Source of the DNA: Apoderus coryli
Lineage: Eukaryota > Arthropoda > Insecta > Coleoptera > Attelabidae
DNA length: 64,000 nt
Direction of reading: 5' to 3'
NCBI GenBank assembly: GCA_911728435.2
Contig: OU452207.1
Span: forward strand, 1,426,001-1,490,000
This document shows, one piece after another, positions 12,441-22,749 of the stretch (position 1 is its first letter; every line of letters starts with the position of its first letter). The position numbers were made by a program, and so were the translations under genes. The notes under the pieces are model-generated. The model made no database searches. It was not told the origin of the DNA and saw only the letters and a list, made by a program, of their open reading frames with translations.

Positions 12441-12985
12441 TATCAATCATTCAATCAAAGAATGATTAATGCTTTGGAAATGCGGGTATATAGATTGCAG
12501 TACCATTTGTAAACCTCGTCCGAGAGCTAGAATTAAATCCTGCGGGAATGTGGCTCGTTTATTTGGGTCAATATAACTCTCACAAAATCTTTGCGAATTT
12601 GTCTTAATGGTTGTGAATGTTTTATTATTTTTCCATTTTTTAGAGGCACCGTAGATATACAGGGTGATTGCTGGTCGATGGTACCTTAGAAGTTTTGGGA
12701 AAAGTAACCACACATAAACAACAGTAAATGTCAAATATAATTACAATTTGTCATGACGTTTAATGCAAATTCATGGCTACTTAAAAATGTAGCAAAATAC
12801 TCCAATATTTATACATTTGAAATATAAGAAATTTCGTATCAACTTCCGGTATAACGGGAAGTCGTACAAGTTTGACAATATTATAGACTGATAGATTGGG
12901 TTGACATGAGTAATCAGTTAAATTTTCAAAGCAATGGTATGGTTACTTATCCCAAATCTTCAAATGTACCATCGCATCGACTAGC
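12441..12985. other. Non-coding DNA with an element terminus
   Basis: TACAGGGTGATTGCTGG at about 12659 is a TA-flanked element terminus of the type common here. A variant of the recurring palindrome, CTTCCGGTATAACGGGAAG, lies at 12843-12861. No gene is supported. Confidence 0.4.
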
Positions 12986-13466
12986 AATACAATGTGTCCA
13001 CTGATAGAGTTTGGAAGAGCAAAAACTTTTTTATTTGTAGATTTAGAAGAAAAAGTCATTCTATAGAAAAACGTCTGCTTGTGTCGAAACTACAATTTCA
13101 AATACCAAATTTACGATTACTATACAGGGTATATCAAAAATAACATTTTTAATGATTTTGATTTTTTTGTTTTTTTTTAATTTTATGAAAATATTTTCAA
13201 AACCGTGATTTATTACACCAATTGTGCAAAAAACACTAATAAACAAAGTGGTTAATTTCATAGCTACTATTAAAATAATAAAATTAAAAAAACAAGAAAA
13301 TCAAAATCATTAAAAATATTATTTTTGATATACCCTGTATAGTAATCGTAAATTTGGTATTTGAATTTGTAGGTTTGACACAAGCAGACGTTTTTATAAA
13401 GAATGACTTTTTCTTCTAAATCTACAAATAAAAAAGTTTTTCTTCTTCCAAACTCTATCCAATGTG
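12986..13466. repeat. Foldback element, family F2, complete copy
   Basis: The left arm begins near ACAATGTGTCCACTGATAG and includes the block TTATTTGTAGATTTAGAAG. The right arm (to about 13466, ending CCAATGTGCCCACGG) is its inverted complement with few differences. Arms are about 220 bp with almost no spacer. An internal TACAGGGTATATC and its complement occur in the arms. No coding. The same family is split by piggyBac at 22750-24722. Confidence 0.8.
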
Positions 13467-13672
13467 CCCACGGATTTCCTTGTTTTTTTTTTAATTTTAT
13501 TATTTTAATAGTAGCTATGAAATTAACCACTTTGAGAAAAAAGTTTATAAGTGTTTTTTGTACAATTGGTGTAATAAATCACGGTTTTGAAAATATTTTC
13601 AAAAAATTAAAATTAAAAAAAAAAACAAAATCATTAAAAATGTTATTTTTGATATTTTTCTAAAAAAAATTG
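13467..13672. repeat. Partial second F2 copy in tandem
   Basis: From TTTTAATTTTATTATTTTAATAG the sequence repeats the central and one arm portion of the adjacent F2 element, ending at the internal TTATTTTTGATATTTTTC. It may be a truncated second insertion or an unequal duplication of the neighbour. Confidence 0.6.
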
Positions 13673-14035
13673 TTATTAAAGCAATAACTTTGATGGTATT
13701 TTTGGAACCGTTAGAATGTTGGCTTTTTAATAGTAAGATAATATACAGAGTGTGCCATTTGAAAAAATCAAGATTTTTATGGGTTTGCAAAATGTCATCA
13801 CCCTGTATAATGGGTAGCTTTTCGAACCAATGTGTAATGGATTATTTTACTACAGGTAATGCCTACTATTTGCAAAACGCATTGGCGTAACTATAAAAAA
13901 TGGCTTATAATGGGGCATGTTTTTTGACTTTTAAAAATTAATATCTAGTTAACTATGCATTTTAGAGCAAACAAACCTTATATCAAAATCATTTAATAAG
14001 ATGTCTGAATCGAAAGCAAACATAATATCTATAGC
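13673..14035 (+). repeat. Repeat family F3, copy 1
   Basis: About 360 bp, beginning near TTATTAAAGCAATAACTTTG and ending near GAATCGAAAGCAAACATAA. The same sequence recurs inverted at 37140-37545 with moderate divergence. An internal CACCCTGTATAATGGGTAG is conserved in both. No reading frame is conserved between the copies, so it behaves as a non-coding mobile repeat. Confidence 0.72.
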
Positions 14036-14051
14036 AATATAATTGCAAACA

Positions 14052-14905
14052 ATAATAATAATAATTATGTGTCGCTCCCTTACGTTAAAGGATTATCAAA
14101 AAGTTTAAAAAATAAATTAAAAAAACATAACATCACTGTCTGCCACAAAAATAATAATACTCTAAAGTCAAAAGTATACACTAAACTAAAATCTAAAACT
14201 CCAAAAATGAAGAATACCATGTTGTGTATGAAATACCTTGGAAGGGTTGCGAAGGAGTATACATTGGTCAAACAAAACAATATCTCGAGAAGCGTCTTGC
14301 AAATCATAGGAATCCCAACACCGGTAAAACGGCTCTTAAAAAACACATTGAGTCTTATAACCATGAATTTGATTTTGAGGCTACCTCAATTTTAGAAAAG
14401 GAAGCCAATAACAAAAAGAGGGAAATGCTGGAGATGATTCACATAAAAAATAATGAACATAGTATCAATGACAGAACAGACATTAAATTCAGATCTATAA
14501 TAACATCATAGAAAACTATTTTCACAATAAAAAAAATAAATAACAAAAATTGCTGAACACCCCTCGTTTTCTATGTATCAACAAAAAACTTTTAATCATT
14601 TAAGCACACAGTAGTTTTGCCGTTTTAAATTTTGTTTCATATCCTACCAAAAATTTCTAGTCAGATTGTAGAACAAGGTCGTTTATACGTACTTGAAACG
14701 AAAATGTAATAATAAAAAAGAAAAGGAAAGAAAATGTTTGTGAATTGAAAAAAAAAAAGGAAATGTAATTTTTGTATTTGTTTGTGTTAACGTAATGGTT
14801 TATACATTGAAAAAGACAAGCTGAGTCTAGTCAAAACGTTGAAAAAAAAAAAAGGCATAAAACCATTAAAGAAATAGTTTTTTGGGTATAATTGAGAACC
14901 TCATC
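14052..14905 (+). pseudogene. Penelope-like element fragment with GIY-YIG nuclease
   Basis: Frame one (from about 14069) reads LPYVKGLSKSLKNKLKKHN and KLKSKTPKMKN, the linker after the reverse transcriptase of Penelope-like elements. After a one-base frameshift near 14220 the next frame reads VYEIPWKGCEGVYIGQTKQY and continues LEKRLANHRNPNTGKTALKK to a stop at 14511. GVYIGQT is the GIY-YIG-type motif and LEKRLANH carries the expected arginine region of this nuclease, which nicks target DNA during insertion. The reverse transcriptase is missing (5' truncation near 14052). The A-rich 3' region to about 14905 is assigned by position. This is the only Penelope-type coding fragment in the window. 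Confidence 0.87.
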
Positions 14906-15803
14906 CCAATAATAGAAAAATAAAAGATAATATCTACGGTCTTCCATTTAAAAAAACGTAAGTTTGATATACTACGGGATAATGTAACACCCTGAATTGT
15001 TTTTCCACAGTAGACCGTCGCGCCTAGGGTGACTCACCCTGTATATATAACTGACGGTGTTTTAGGTGTGTCTATTCGGTGTCGAAGTTGGTATTAATTT
15101 AATTTTAATGATCGTATAATATAAATCCGGTTGTGGTCCAATTTAAATTTCCCCATTACCTCCACCGAGTATCTAATTTTCAGTTAAAATGGAATTTTTA
15201 ATGGTGTGTCATCGTCGAGAGAATTTAATGAACTACTAACTAGGCAGCGTGCATGTGTGGGTGCCCTATCCGAGGGTGGAATGCGTGTTATTCTATTTTA
15301 CACTTTCACAAACTGTACGGGGTGAATCATTTATTTCTTGAATCAATTTGATGCTTCATGAGACGGGTCATAGTTTCTATCTTTATAAAAGTTTTTATAT
15401 AGAAAGTAGAAAGAAAAAACTCGTTTTGCTCGCGTTAGGGATAGCTACGTGAAAACTTTATGAAGCAAAGTTGTTTAGAATAGGAAATTAGCGCATTGAT
15501 TGTTTGTCCTATTTTTTGGTTTTCTTACGAATAAAATATTTACAGTTAGAAAGTTGTATTATCTTTATTTTGGCTGAGCACCGTTTAAATATTTAATGGC
15601 TGCCACATTATTTATTAAATTTCATGAAACTAATAGCCTCCATAATATAACTATTTAATATTTACTATTACTACTACTAATTAATACTACGATTTCGATA
15701 AAATGATACATAAGTAATTTATATTAATAATTTCAAACAATTTTTTAACAGGATGAATCTGCATATTTTTGTAATAATTTCTTGTAACAGATAATTTTGA
15801 TGA
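14906..15803. other. Non-coding DNA, partly element termini
   Basis: At 14940-14965 the string CTTCCATTTAAAAAAACGTAA matches the core of the 59155-59222 repeat, in shortened form, and 15026-15043 ends in GACTCACCCTGTATA. The segment 15050-15480 is of higher complexity and unlike other parts of the window, probably host intron DNA. No reading frame is supported. Confidence 0.4.
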
Positions 15804-15838
15804 CACTGAAGATGAGATTATGATCTCGAAACATGTAT
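15804..15838 (+). ncRNA. Hammerhead-like core 1
   Basis: CUGAAGA (15806-15812) is followed by U, then GAGAU pairing with AUCUC across a short loop, then GAA and ACAUGU. The last six bases could form a two-base-pair stem III with the cleavage-site A after it. This matches hammerhead order (CUGANGA, stem II, GAA, stem III, UH). Stem I is weak, only two adjacent pairs are obvious, so activity is doubtful. Similar motifs with different stem-II sequence occur at four other places. Confidence 0.45.
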
Positions 15839-15967
15839 GAAAACCGTATTGGTAACTAAACAATATATTTATGTTTAATGAAGTAGTATATGATACTGTG
15901 GATTATCAATTACAGTCATGCATCCACTCAAATTTAGTTTATTAAATTGTAGATGATCTTCAATATA

Positions 15968-18054
15968 CAGGGTGGTCCAACGAAAAGTTTGCACCTAGCT
16001 TTTCTCTTTTTTTTGTAGTCGAATGCGAAAATGCTCGGACACGTCGATTTTGCTTTTGAGGGGGACACATTTTAAACATATTTTTCGATCTGCGCCTTTA
16101 ACCCCCTAGCGGGGGTGAGTAACAACCCTAAAATTTTAAATGGAAAGAGGGGTCTAATGATATATCATTTGAAAGGACACAAAATTGTCTTTCTAATGAT
16201 ACCCTATTTGTCGAATTTTACTAAAACAGTTAATACGAAAACGACTTTAAAGACATTAAGCCGATAATTTTGGTATTAATGAGAAATACAAATAAGTTTT
16301 AATTATTACGACTGAAAACAACTACAATCATTTCTAAATTATTTACTTTGAAGAAAAACGGGATTTCAAAAACACTATCTTATTTATCAGAACTAAATTC
16401 CTCACTAATCGTTTGCGTTTTTTGTTGAAATAAAAACTGCAGATACGTGTAGGAAAAGAATTTACACCGTTTATTTTAGTCTTTTCATTGATTCAGTTTG
16501 GTTGCTTCTCAAGTTATTTTACTTTTACCGTACAAAATGATTTATTCCATTCTAGAACGAGTTGAAATTGTTAAACTTTATTTTCAAAATAATAGTAGTG
16601 CTAGACTTACGGCTCGCTTATTTAATGAGAGACATCCCGATAAAAATGTGAATGATGTGTACGTTGGCAAGTTAGTTAAAAAGTTTGTAGATACCGGATC
16701 TGTCTGTAATGTAAAACACCAGCCGCAGAAACCGATCAGAAATGAAGCTGTGGAAGTCGCTGTTTTAGGGCATGTTGAAATGGATCATAGTCAAAGTACC
16801 CGTCAACTAGCTGAAGCCTCAGGTGTCTCCCGTTCGTCCATAATACGAATTTTAAAAGCGTACAAATTTCATCCGTACAAAATCAAATTAGTACAGGAAC
16901 TAAATGAGGATGATCCTGATAGAAGGCTGAAATTTTGTGAAGCAATGAGCCAGCGTTTAATTGAAGATCCGCAATTATTATTTAACATTTGTTTTTCCGA
17001 CGAATGCACATTTTATTTGAATGGAGCTGTAAATAGGCACAATTGCCGTTACTGGGATGACAGTAACCCACATTTATTCCGTGAGGTTCATACCCAGTAT
17101 CCTCAAAAAATAAACGTCTGGTGTGGCATATTAGGAAATCATATTATAGGACCACTTTTTATTCCTGGAAATTTAACTGGTGAAGTGTACCTAAACATGC
17201 TTGAAGACACAATTGATCCTTTAATAACACAAATAATAGAAGATGACCAAAATCATACTGCTGATCGGCTTTATTTCCAGCAAGATGGAGCACCTCCGCA
17301 CTATGTGGCTCCTGTAAGACAGTTCTTAGATGACCGGTTCCCTGGACGGTGGATTGGAAGGAGGGGCCCAATTGAATGGCCTGCCAGGTCACCGGATTTA
17401 TCGCCTTTAGACTTTTTTCTTTGGGGGCACTTAAAAAATAAATGTTTTGCCACGAAGCCCGAGTCCATAGAAGATCTTCGCCAACGCATTACAGAAGAGT
17501 GCAGAAACATAACACCTGATATGCTACAAAATGTTAGAAATAGATTTGAACAAAATCTGTATTATTGTATGGAATCAAATGGGTCACATTTTCAACATTT
17601 GTTAATGTAACGTTTTAATAAATCAATTTAACAGCTTGTTTACTTTTTTTACAAAGCAATGTTAAAACTAACAAACATTGGAATGTACTAACGATTGCAG
17701 GTGTTTTCACTCGCAATAATTAAAACTTATTTGTATTTCTCATTAATACCAAAATTATCGGCTTAATGTCTTTAAAGTCGTTTTCGTATTAACTGTTTTA
17801 GTAAAATTCGACAAATAGGGTATCATTAGAAAGACAATTTTGTGTCCTTTCAAATGATATGTCATTAGACCCCTCTTTCCATTTAAAATTTTAGGGTTGT
17901 TACTCACCCCCGCTAGGGGGTTAAAGGCGCAGATCGAAAAATATGTTTAAAATGTGTCCCCCTCAAAAGCAAAATCGACGTGTCCGAGCATTTTCGCATT
18001 CGACTACAAAAAAAAGAGAAAAGCTAGGTGCAAACTTTTCGTTGGACCACCCTG
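15968..18054 (+). mobile_element. Complete Tc1/mariner element with 340-bp inverted repeats
   Basis: The element starts CAGGGTGGTCCAACGAAAAG after a TA (15966-15967) and ends with the complement before a TA (18055-18056). The inverted repeats are very long, 15968-16307 and 17715-18054, and nearly identical across about 340 bp, unlike the roughly 30-bp repeats of classical mariners. Between them lies one uninterrupted transposase gene. Length is 2087 bp. Intact ends, TA duplication and an open transposase suggest a young and possibly competent copy; mobility is not shown. Confidence 0.92.
16537..17610 (+). CDS. Tc1/mariner DD41D transposase, intact
   Basis: This 357-residue frame encodes a cut-and-paste transposase. 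Residues 1-60 hold the first helix-turn-helix (ERVEIVKLYFQNNSSARLTA). Residues 84-106 hold the second, with QSTRQLAEASGVSRSSIIR. The catalytic triad is D155 in CFSDECTF, D250 in YFQQDGAPPHY and D292 in SPDLSPLDFFLWG. There are 41 residues between the last two, which defines the DD41D group. NVWCGILGNHIIGP precedes the second aspartate. The frame is open upstream only through a TTG; ATG 16537 in context AAAATGA fits the family start. Expression would depend on sequence within the left inverted repeat. No stops or frameshifts are seen. Confidence 0.94.
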   Translation: MIYSILERVEIVKLYFQNNSSARLTARLFNERHPDKNVNDVYVGKLVKKFVDTGSVCNVKHQPQKPIRNEAVEVAVLGHVEMDHSQSTRQLAEASGVSRSSIIRILKAYKFHPYKIKLVQELNEDDPDRRLKFCEAMSQRLIEDPQLLFNICFSDECTFYLNGAVNRHNCRYWDDSNPHLFREVHTQYPQKINVWCGILGNHIIGPLFIPGNLTGEVYLNMLEDTIDPLITQIIEDDQNHTADRLYFQQDGAPPHYVAPVRQFLDDRFPGRWIGRRGPIEWPARSPDLSPLDFFLWGHLKNKCFATKPESIEDLRQRITEECRNITPDMLQNVRNRFEQNLYYCMESNGSHFQHLLM

Positions 18055-18470
18055 TACAAAAGAATTCTCTAAGAAATCATCTTCAGTGCTAATATTTTAA
18101 AACTGTAAACATTTCAACGTAGGTAATTCATGTGAATAATTATTTTTTTTTTAATTTATGCTGGTTATAAGTGGGCCAGGTGTATTGCGGTCCTATACAA
18201 ATCAATACAGAACCTGGGTGGAAAAAAAACTTTTTGATTTATATTATTCATTAACATAAAGTTAATTAATTCGATATTTTTTCACGTTTTTTTATAATTA
18301 GGAATATTAAGTAAATATTTAATAAAACTTGTGAATATATATTTAGAATCACAACGTTGTGATCCAGCATAAAATGGTTAGTTAGTAAACAAAATTTCAT
18401 TTGTTTATTATACATACACCTTTTCGAAAATATCCTTAAAAAACACTGAATTAGAAGATTATTTCTTGTA

Positions 18471-19945
18471 AACTACAATCAATCACTGACATTAAATTCG
18501 GGAGAACCAAAATTTAGATCAAATTTAATGTATTATAACTTTTTCTTGGAAACGTGTTCTCCATTTGTCAATCAGTTTTATCAGACATTTAGAGCATTTA
18601 AAACGTTTCGTAAGTGAATTCCAAATTTATTTTTTATTTTACGATGCCTTTGTCATCTGAAGATTCAGCTAGAGCCGTTGCTCTTCATGATGTTGGTTAT
18701 GCCTATAGAGAAGTGGCGAATATGCTAGGTTTCACAAAATTTAGCTTAGAAAGAGCCGCTGCAAGGTTTCGTGAGACTGGAAGTTATGGTAGAAGACCTG
18801 GATCTGGAAGAAATCGTGCTACTTCCGCCCTTGATGGCCGCTTTATAAGAGTCTCAGTTTTAAGAGATCGGCATACCAGTGCAGTAGTGATAAGAAATGA
18901 TCTTCAAAGAATTCTTCAAGTTGCTGTCAATGAAATTACAGTAATAAGAAGACATCATGAAGTCAATTTACGGGCCAGATGACCGGCAACTGGACCAGAG
19001 CTCCTCAGACAGCATCGAGTTAATATACTTCTATTTTCGCAAGAACACATTAACTGCAACCTTCAAGAGTGGAGGCAAGTTCTCTTTTCAGATGAGAAAG
19101 AGTATGGAGACGACAAGAGGAATGATTCGCCCAATGTAATTTTAGCGAAAAGGTTGACACTCGAACAGAACTTGTTTTTATTGACAGAGAAACTTTAACT
19201 GTCCAAAGGTACATGATGTTGTTGTTTTTGCACAATTTGTCGGTAACGAATTCGTTTTCATGCATGACAATGCCCGTCCACATACTGCCAGAATAGTGGC
19301 CCAATATTTAGAAGAGGTTGGAGTCAACGTTATGCGCTGGCCCGCTCGTAGTCCTGACCTTAATCCAATAGAACATGTATGGGAAATGTTATGTAGATGA
19401 ATCAGAAAACGCCGAGGAAAGTTTGTTATTCACTATTCAACAACTCCGAAATGCTTTAGAAGAAGAATGGAGTAATATTCCACAAGAGGATATGCAAAAC
19501 CTAATTGGAGGAATGACTTCACATGACTTTATCAGCTGTTATAAGAGGTAGAGAAGGTAACACGAGGTACTAACATTTAAAACTTTTACTTTTTTTCAAA
19601 AATTCATATCTCTTAAACCAATAACGATACAGAAAAGAATAAAAGAGCAAAATGTTAAAAATGAATGAAACTGTGGCAGAAAAGCATATCCAGTGTAGTT
19701 TATGTTGTAAAATTACTCTACAGAGTGTTACAAACTTTAGACAAAAAATATGCTTTTTTGTTTTCCTGTATATTTCAACATGTAAACTGTATTTTTGAAA
19801 ATTGAATAAAATTAATTAAAACCGAAACAATTATCTATAGTTTGTAAAAAAAAAGGTTGAAATCGAACTATGGAAGAAAAAGTTATAATACATTAAATTT
19901 GATCAAAATGTTGGTTGTCCCGAATTTAATGTCGGTGAGTGTAGT
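18471..19945 (+). mobile_element. Tc1 element, decayed, with both ends
   Basis: The left end (from 18471, after TA 18469-18470) includes ACATTAAATTCGGGAGAACC and TTTAATGTATTATAACTTTT. The right end, 19874-19945, is its inverted complement with several differences, followed by TA at 19946-19947. The inverted repeats are about 75 bp. The enclosed transposase is broken, so the copy is non-autonomous. Confidence 0.82.
18644..19550 (+). pseudogene. Tc1 (DD34E) transposase pseudogene
   Basis: From ATG 18644 the frame reads MPLSSEDSARAVALHDVGYA, then a paired helix-turn-helix with RFRETGSYGRRPGSGRNRAT. After frameshifts near 18980, 19080 and 19190 it continues with VLFSDEKEYGD (first catalytic D), FMHDNARPHTARIVAQYLEE and WPARSPDLNPIEHVWEMLC. 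The last two catalytic residues are spaced D-34-E, typical of Tc1. The region around residue 180 is scrambled, a stop follows LC near 19398, and the C-terminus is in other frames. It is not functional. Confidence 0.88.
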
Positions 19946-19947
19946 TA

Positions 19948-20869
19948 ATTGTTCCAAACTAGCCTCTACCCAAGCAAAGCTGAACCCTAAAATAAGAAAG
20001 TCTAACACTAAAAATTATTTGTCGTTTGTCGTTTTCACTTAGACATTGTTGCGTCGATCTGGAGACACATTGTATAAACGTATATGTGAATATAATCTAT
20101 AAATCCTAAATATGTATAAATTCACTCTGTATTTGACGGAATCAAGCCTTTTTCTACATCAAGAAAAATATATAACAATTCGCTTTTGGATGTTTTTCCA
20201 ATTTCCTCCAAAAAACCTTATCCTATATCAGATAGATTCTTGTTGAATTTAATACTTACTGAAAACTGAAAAGATATCTTTTTACTAAAAGGTTGGTTAG
20301 AGAATTCCATAAAGTATGTATATGTGACACAAAAAAATACGTTTGGGTTTCTAGTTAACAGAAAACTTCTATACCCTCGCTCCTATGGGAATCAAATACG
20401 TATATAAATATATTTTCACAAGGCAAAGTTACTGTAAAGGGACTTTTTTGGCAAAGATTCCTGATAAAATCATTTGACACTTTTTTTCCCATAGAAAGAG
20501 CTCCAAAAATAAAACAAAAACACGTGTAACTCTACGACAGTCTTGGATAAGGGGCACGTGAAAGTTGATTTTTGATTTATCAAGTTTCAGTTGCCAGTCA
20601 TGGAAAGACCCTAACTACTACCAAAGATTAATGTACATTAATCTTTGCTACTACCTACAGGTGGACTTTAGCTCAAAAGGTATTCGAAAAAAATGCATTT
20701 GAATTTCATCTACATCATAATTTCTTCTAGAATCAACATTCAAGGATACCAAGGTTAGATATCACACTAATCTGACTGGCTTTGCTTGGGGCACTTTTTA
20801 AAATCTTTTTAGGTTTCATCTACATAGGTAGAAGGTCCAGGACTGTCCACACACGATGGTCTGTTGCAT
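19948..20869. other. Non-coding DNA with a 26-bp perfect palindrome
   Basis: No gene recognised. At 20622-20647 CAAAGATTAATGT is followed immediately by its exact complement. Part of the same string occurs at 411-432. The rest is AT-rich and unassigned. Confidence 0.45.
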
Positions 20870-21565
20870 ATCCATAGTTCTAGCTAGAGCTGGGCAGCAG
20901 TCTCATTATCCTCCAAGCACAAATGGTATTTGGAATTTTCCAAAATCTCGAGAGATGATGTTCCCCAAACGACACCGACCACCATATAGTCCCACCACCA
21001 CAGCGCAAACTTATACCGAACAACTACCTGCCTGTTGATACTACCAAACCTGGATGAGTTTGCCAAAAGTTCTGGACTTTTATCCCCATCCAAAGTATTA
21101 AGCATCCGCCTGTTGTTTTTCCCGACATTTGAGAGTATATTTTGACAATTCCACACTGTTCTCGATGTGGATTTCCCACAGATTCGTCAACATGTAGGTC
21201 ATAAGAACAATCATGCCTTTTGTAGAGCTCTTTCTAGATGAGCGTTCCCACAGTTTTATCCAGCACTAACCCTAGATATTTTGCCTCTATGTCTCTGTCA
21301 TATCTTGTACGTCAAAGAAAGCGGGATTAGGTGATCCAGAGTTCTTTTCCGAGTGAAAGGCACCTCCTATTATGGTTTTGCTGGGATCTATACACATATG
21401 AAACTGATAACATATAGGACTAGCTTCAATTCTGGAAGAAGTATAACTCCCAGAACGTGTTAATAGGACTAGAACTGATCTCGTTCTAATCGTGCTAGCA
21501 GATCGTCCATCAAAAGTGGCTACAAAAATGAGGAGAGAGCTCCATCCTCTAGGCATCTTGAGGCC
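20870..21565 (-). pseudogene. Reverse transcriptase C-terminal remnant (Loa/I-like)
   Basis: The minus strand reads IDPSKTIIGGAFHSEKN near 21390, then EAKYLGLVLDKTVGTLI near 21280. Both are the thumb-region motifs of I/Loa/R1-type reverse transcriptases (usually NPSKTELVLFT and KYLGVILDKKLTW). Further downstream, GKTTGG and VVRYKFALWWWDYMVVGVVW resemble the WGL and LYTAVVRP..TYGALVWW segment. Several frame changes and stops separate these blocks. The clade is tentative. No endonuclease or RNase H is visible. Confidence 0.6.
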
Positions 21566-22749
21566 TTATATCTAATAGTTTCATCCTGATGATCAGAAAA
21601 GATTATTTAAAGATTTAGGGTATAATACGTCTGTAGGACCCACTTTTCTTGTGAATTTTATCATCCTCTAACTAAAATCGCAGGCAATTCTTGAAACAAT
21701 TTCTTCTAGAATTCTTTTTGAGGAATATGCGCTAAATCTCCTCAAGTTTCAGTATTCCTTATTCTAGTTTCATATGAAATTTCTTTGTTGTTGTCCTTAA
21801 GTCGTATGTGTTTTTTTTGTTTTTTTTTTTATAAAAAGGTCGTATGTGCTGTATAGAGAATAGTGAAAATGCTAAAAAATGTTACATTGCCGATATTTCG
21901 AAAACTATGCATTTTCGAAATCAGTAACCTATTAGAAAGTTTCGTTCATTTTTAATGATACGTAATATAAAATTATAAAAATATACCTGTTCCATTTGAA
22001 AAAACTGACTTTCGACTGTTTTTATAAAATGGTTTTCAGTATAATTTTTTGAACACCCTGTATGAATAAATCAGAAAATGTCGTACGTATCGGAAAGAGG
22101 AGAAATGTGATTATTATTGAGCCCTAACATGTCAGTTTTGACATAAATCTTGAAATAAGTCAAAAACGGCTAGATTTAGGTATAGCACATGATACATGAA
22201 ATATATCTAGAATCTTATGTGGAATCCAAAAATATCATAATATATGGGTGTTCCATTTAAAATAACAAAGTGACTATCTACTTCCGGTATAACCGGAAGT
22301 GCTAAGCGGTTGGTATTATGATATTCGAATATACCATATTTGGCAATATATATACCAAAATTTTCCAAACTCAATTCCAAGTAGTCTCCGAAATATTTTA
22401 ATGGGCCGTCATCATAGGACACCCTGCATAGTTCCATAAACATTTCTTGTGTAGTACAAGAATGAAGCAACTATATCGAAGCGAAAGCTCACTTGGAAAA
22501 TCAGAAATCGTGAATCAATGGCTTGGCATTTTCTTTGAGACTATAATTCAAATGTCGATTTAGCAAAACTACGAAAGGGTAACTTCCAAACAATGGAAAT
22601 GGGGCAAAATCTGAAAAATTATATTGAAACATCTTCCATTTCTTCTTTCTCCCATGTACGCATCTGTATTGAAAAATAATAAACCTTATTATGAAACGAG
22701 ACCGAAAATTCGGAAATTGAAATAAACCAAATAGTATAGTCGTTCTATA
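21566..22749. other. Non-coding DNA with short element pieces
   Basis: AACACCCTGTATG at about 22063 and GGGTGTTCCATTTAAAATAA near 22245 are terminus-type strings. At 22281-22299 the palindrome CTTCCGGTATAACCGGAAG occurs intact. No supported coding frame. Confidence 0.4.

Noticed and set aside
14815..14845. Hammerhead-like string CTGAGTCTAGTCAAAACGTTG
   Set aside because: The CUGANGA box is incomplete and no stem II of useful length precedes AAAACG; too weak to call.
16498..16536. N-terminal extension of the mariner transposase
   Set aside because: The extra 13 codons depend on a TTG start; the ATG at 16537 fits the family start.
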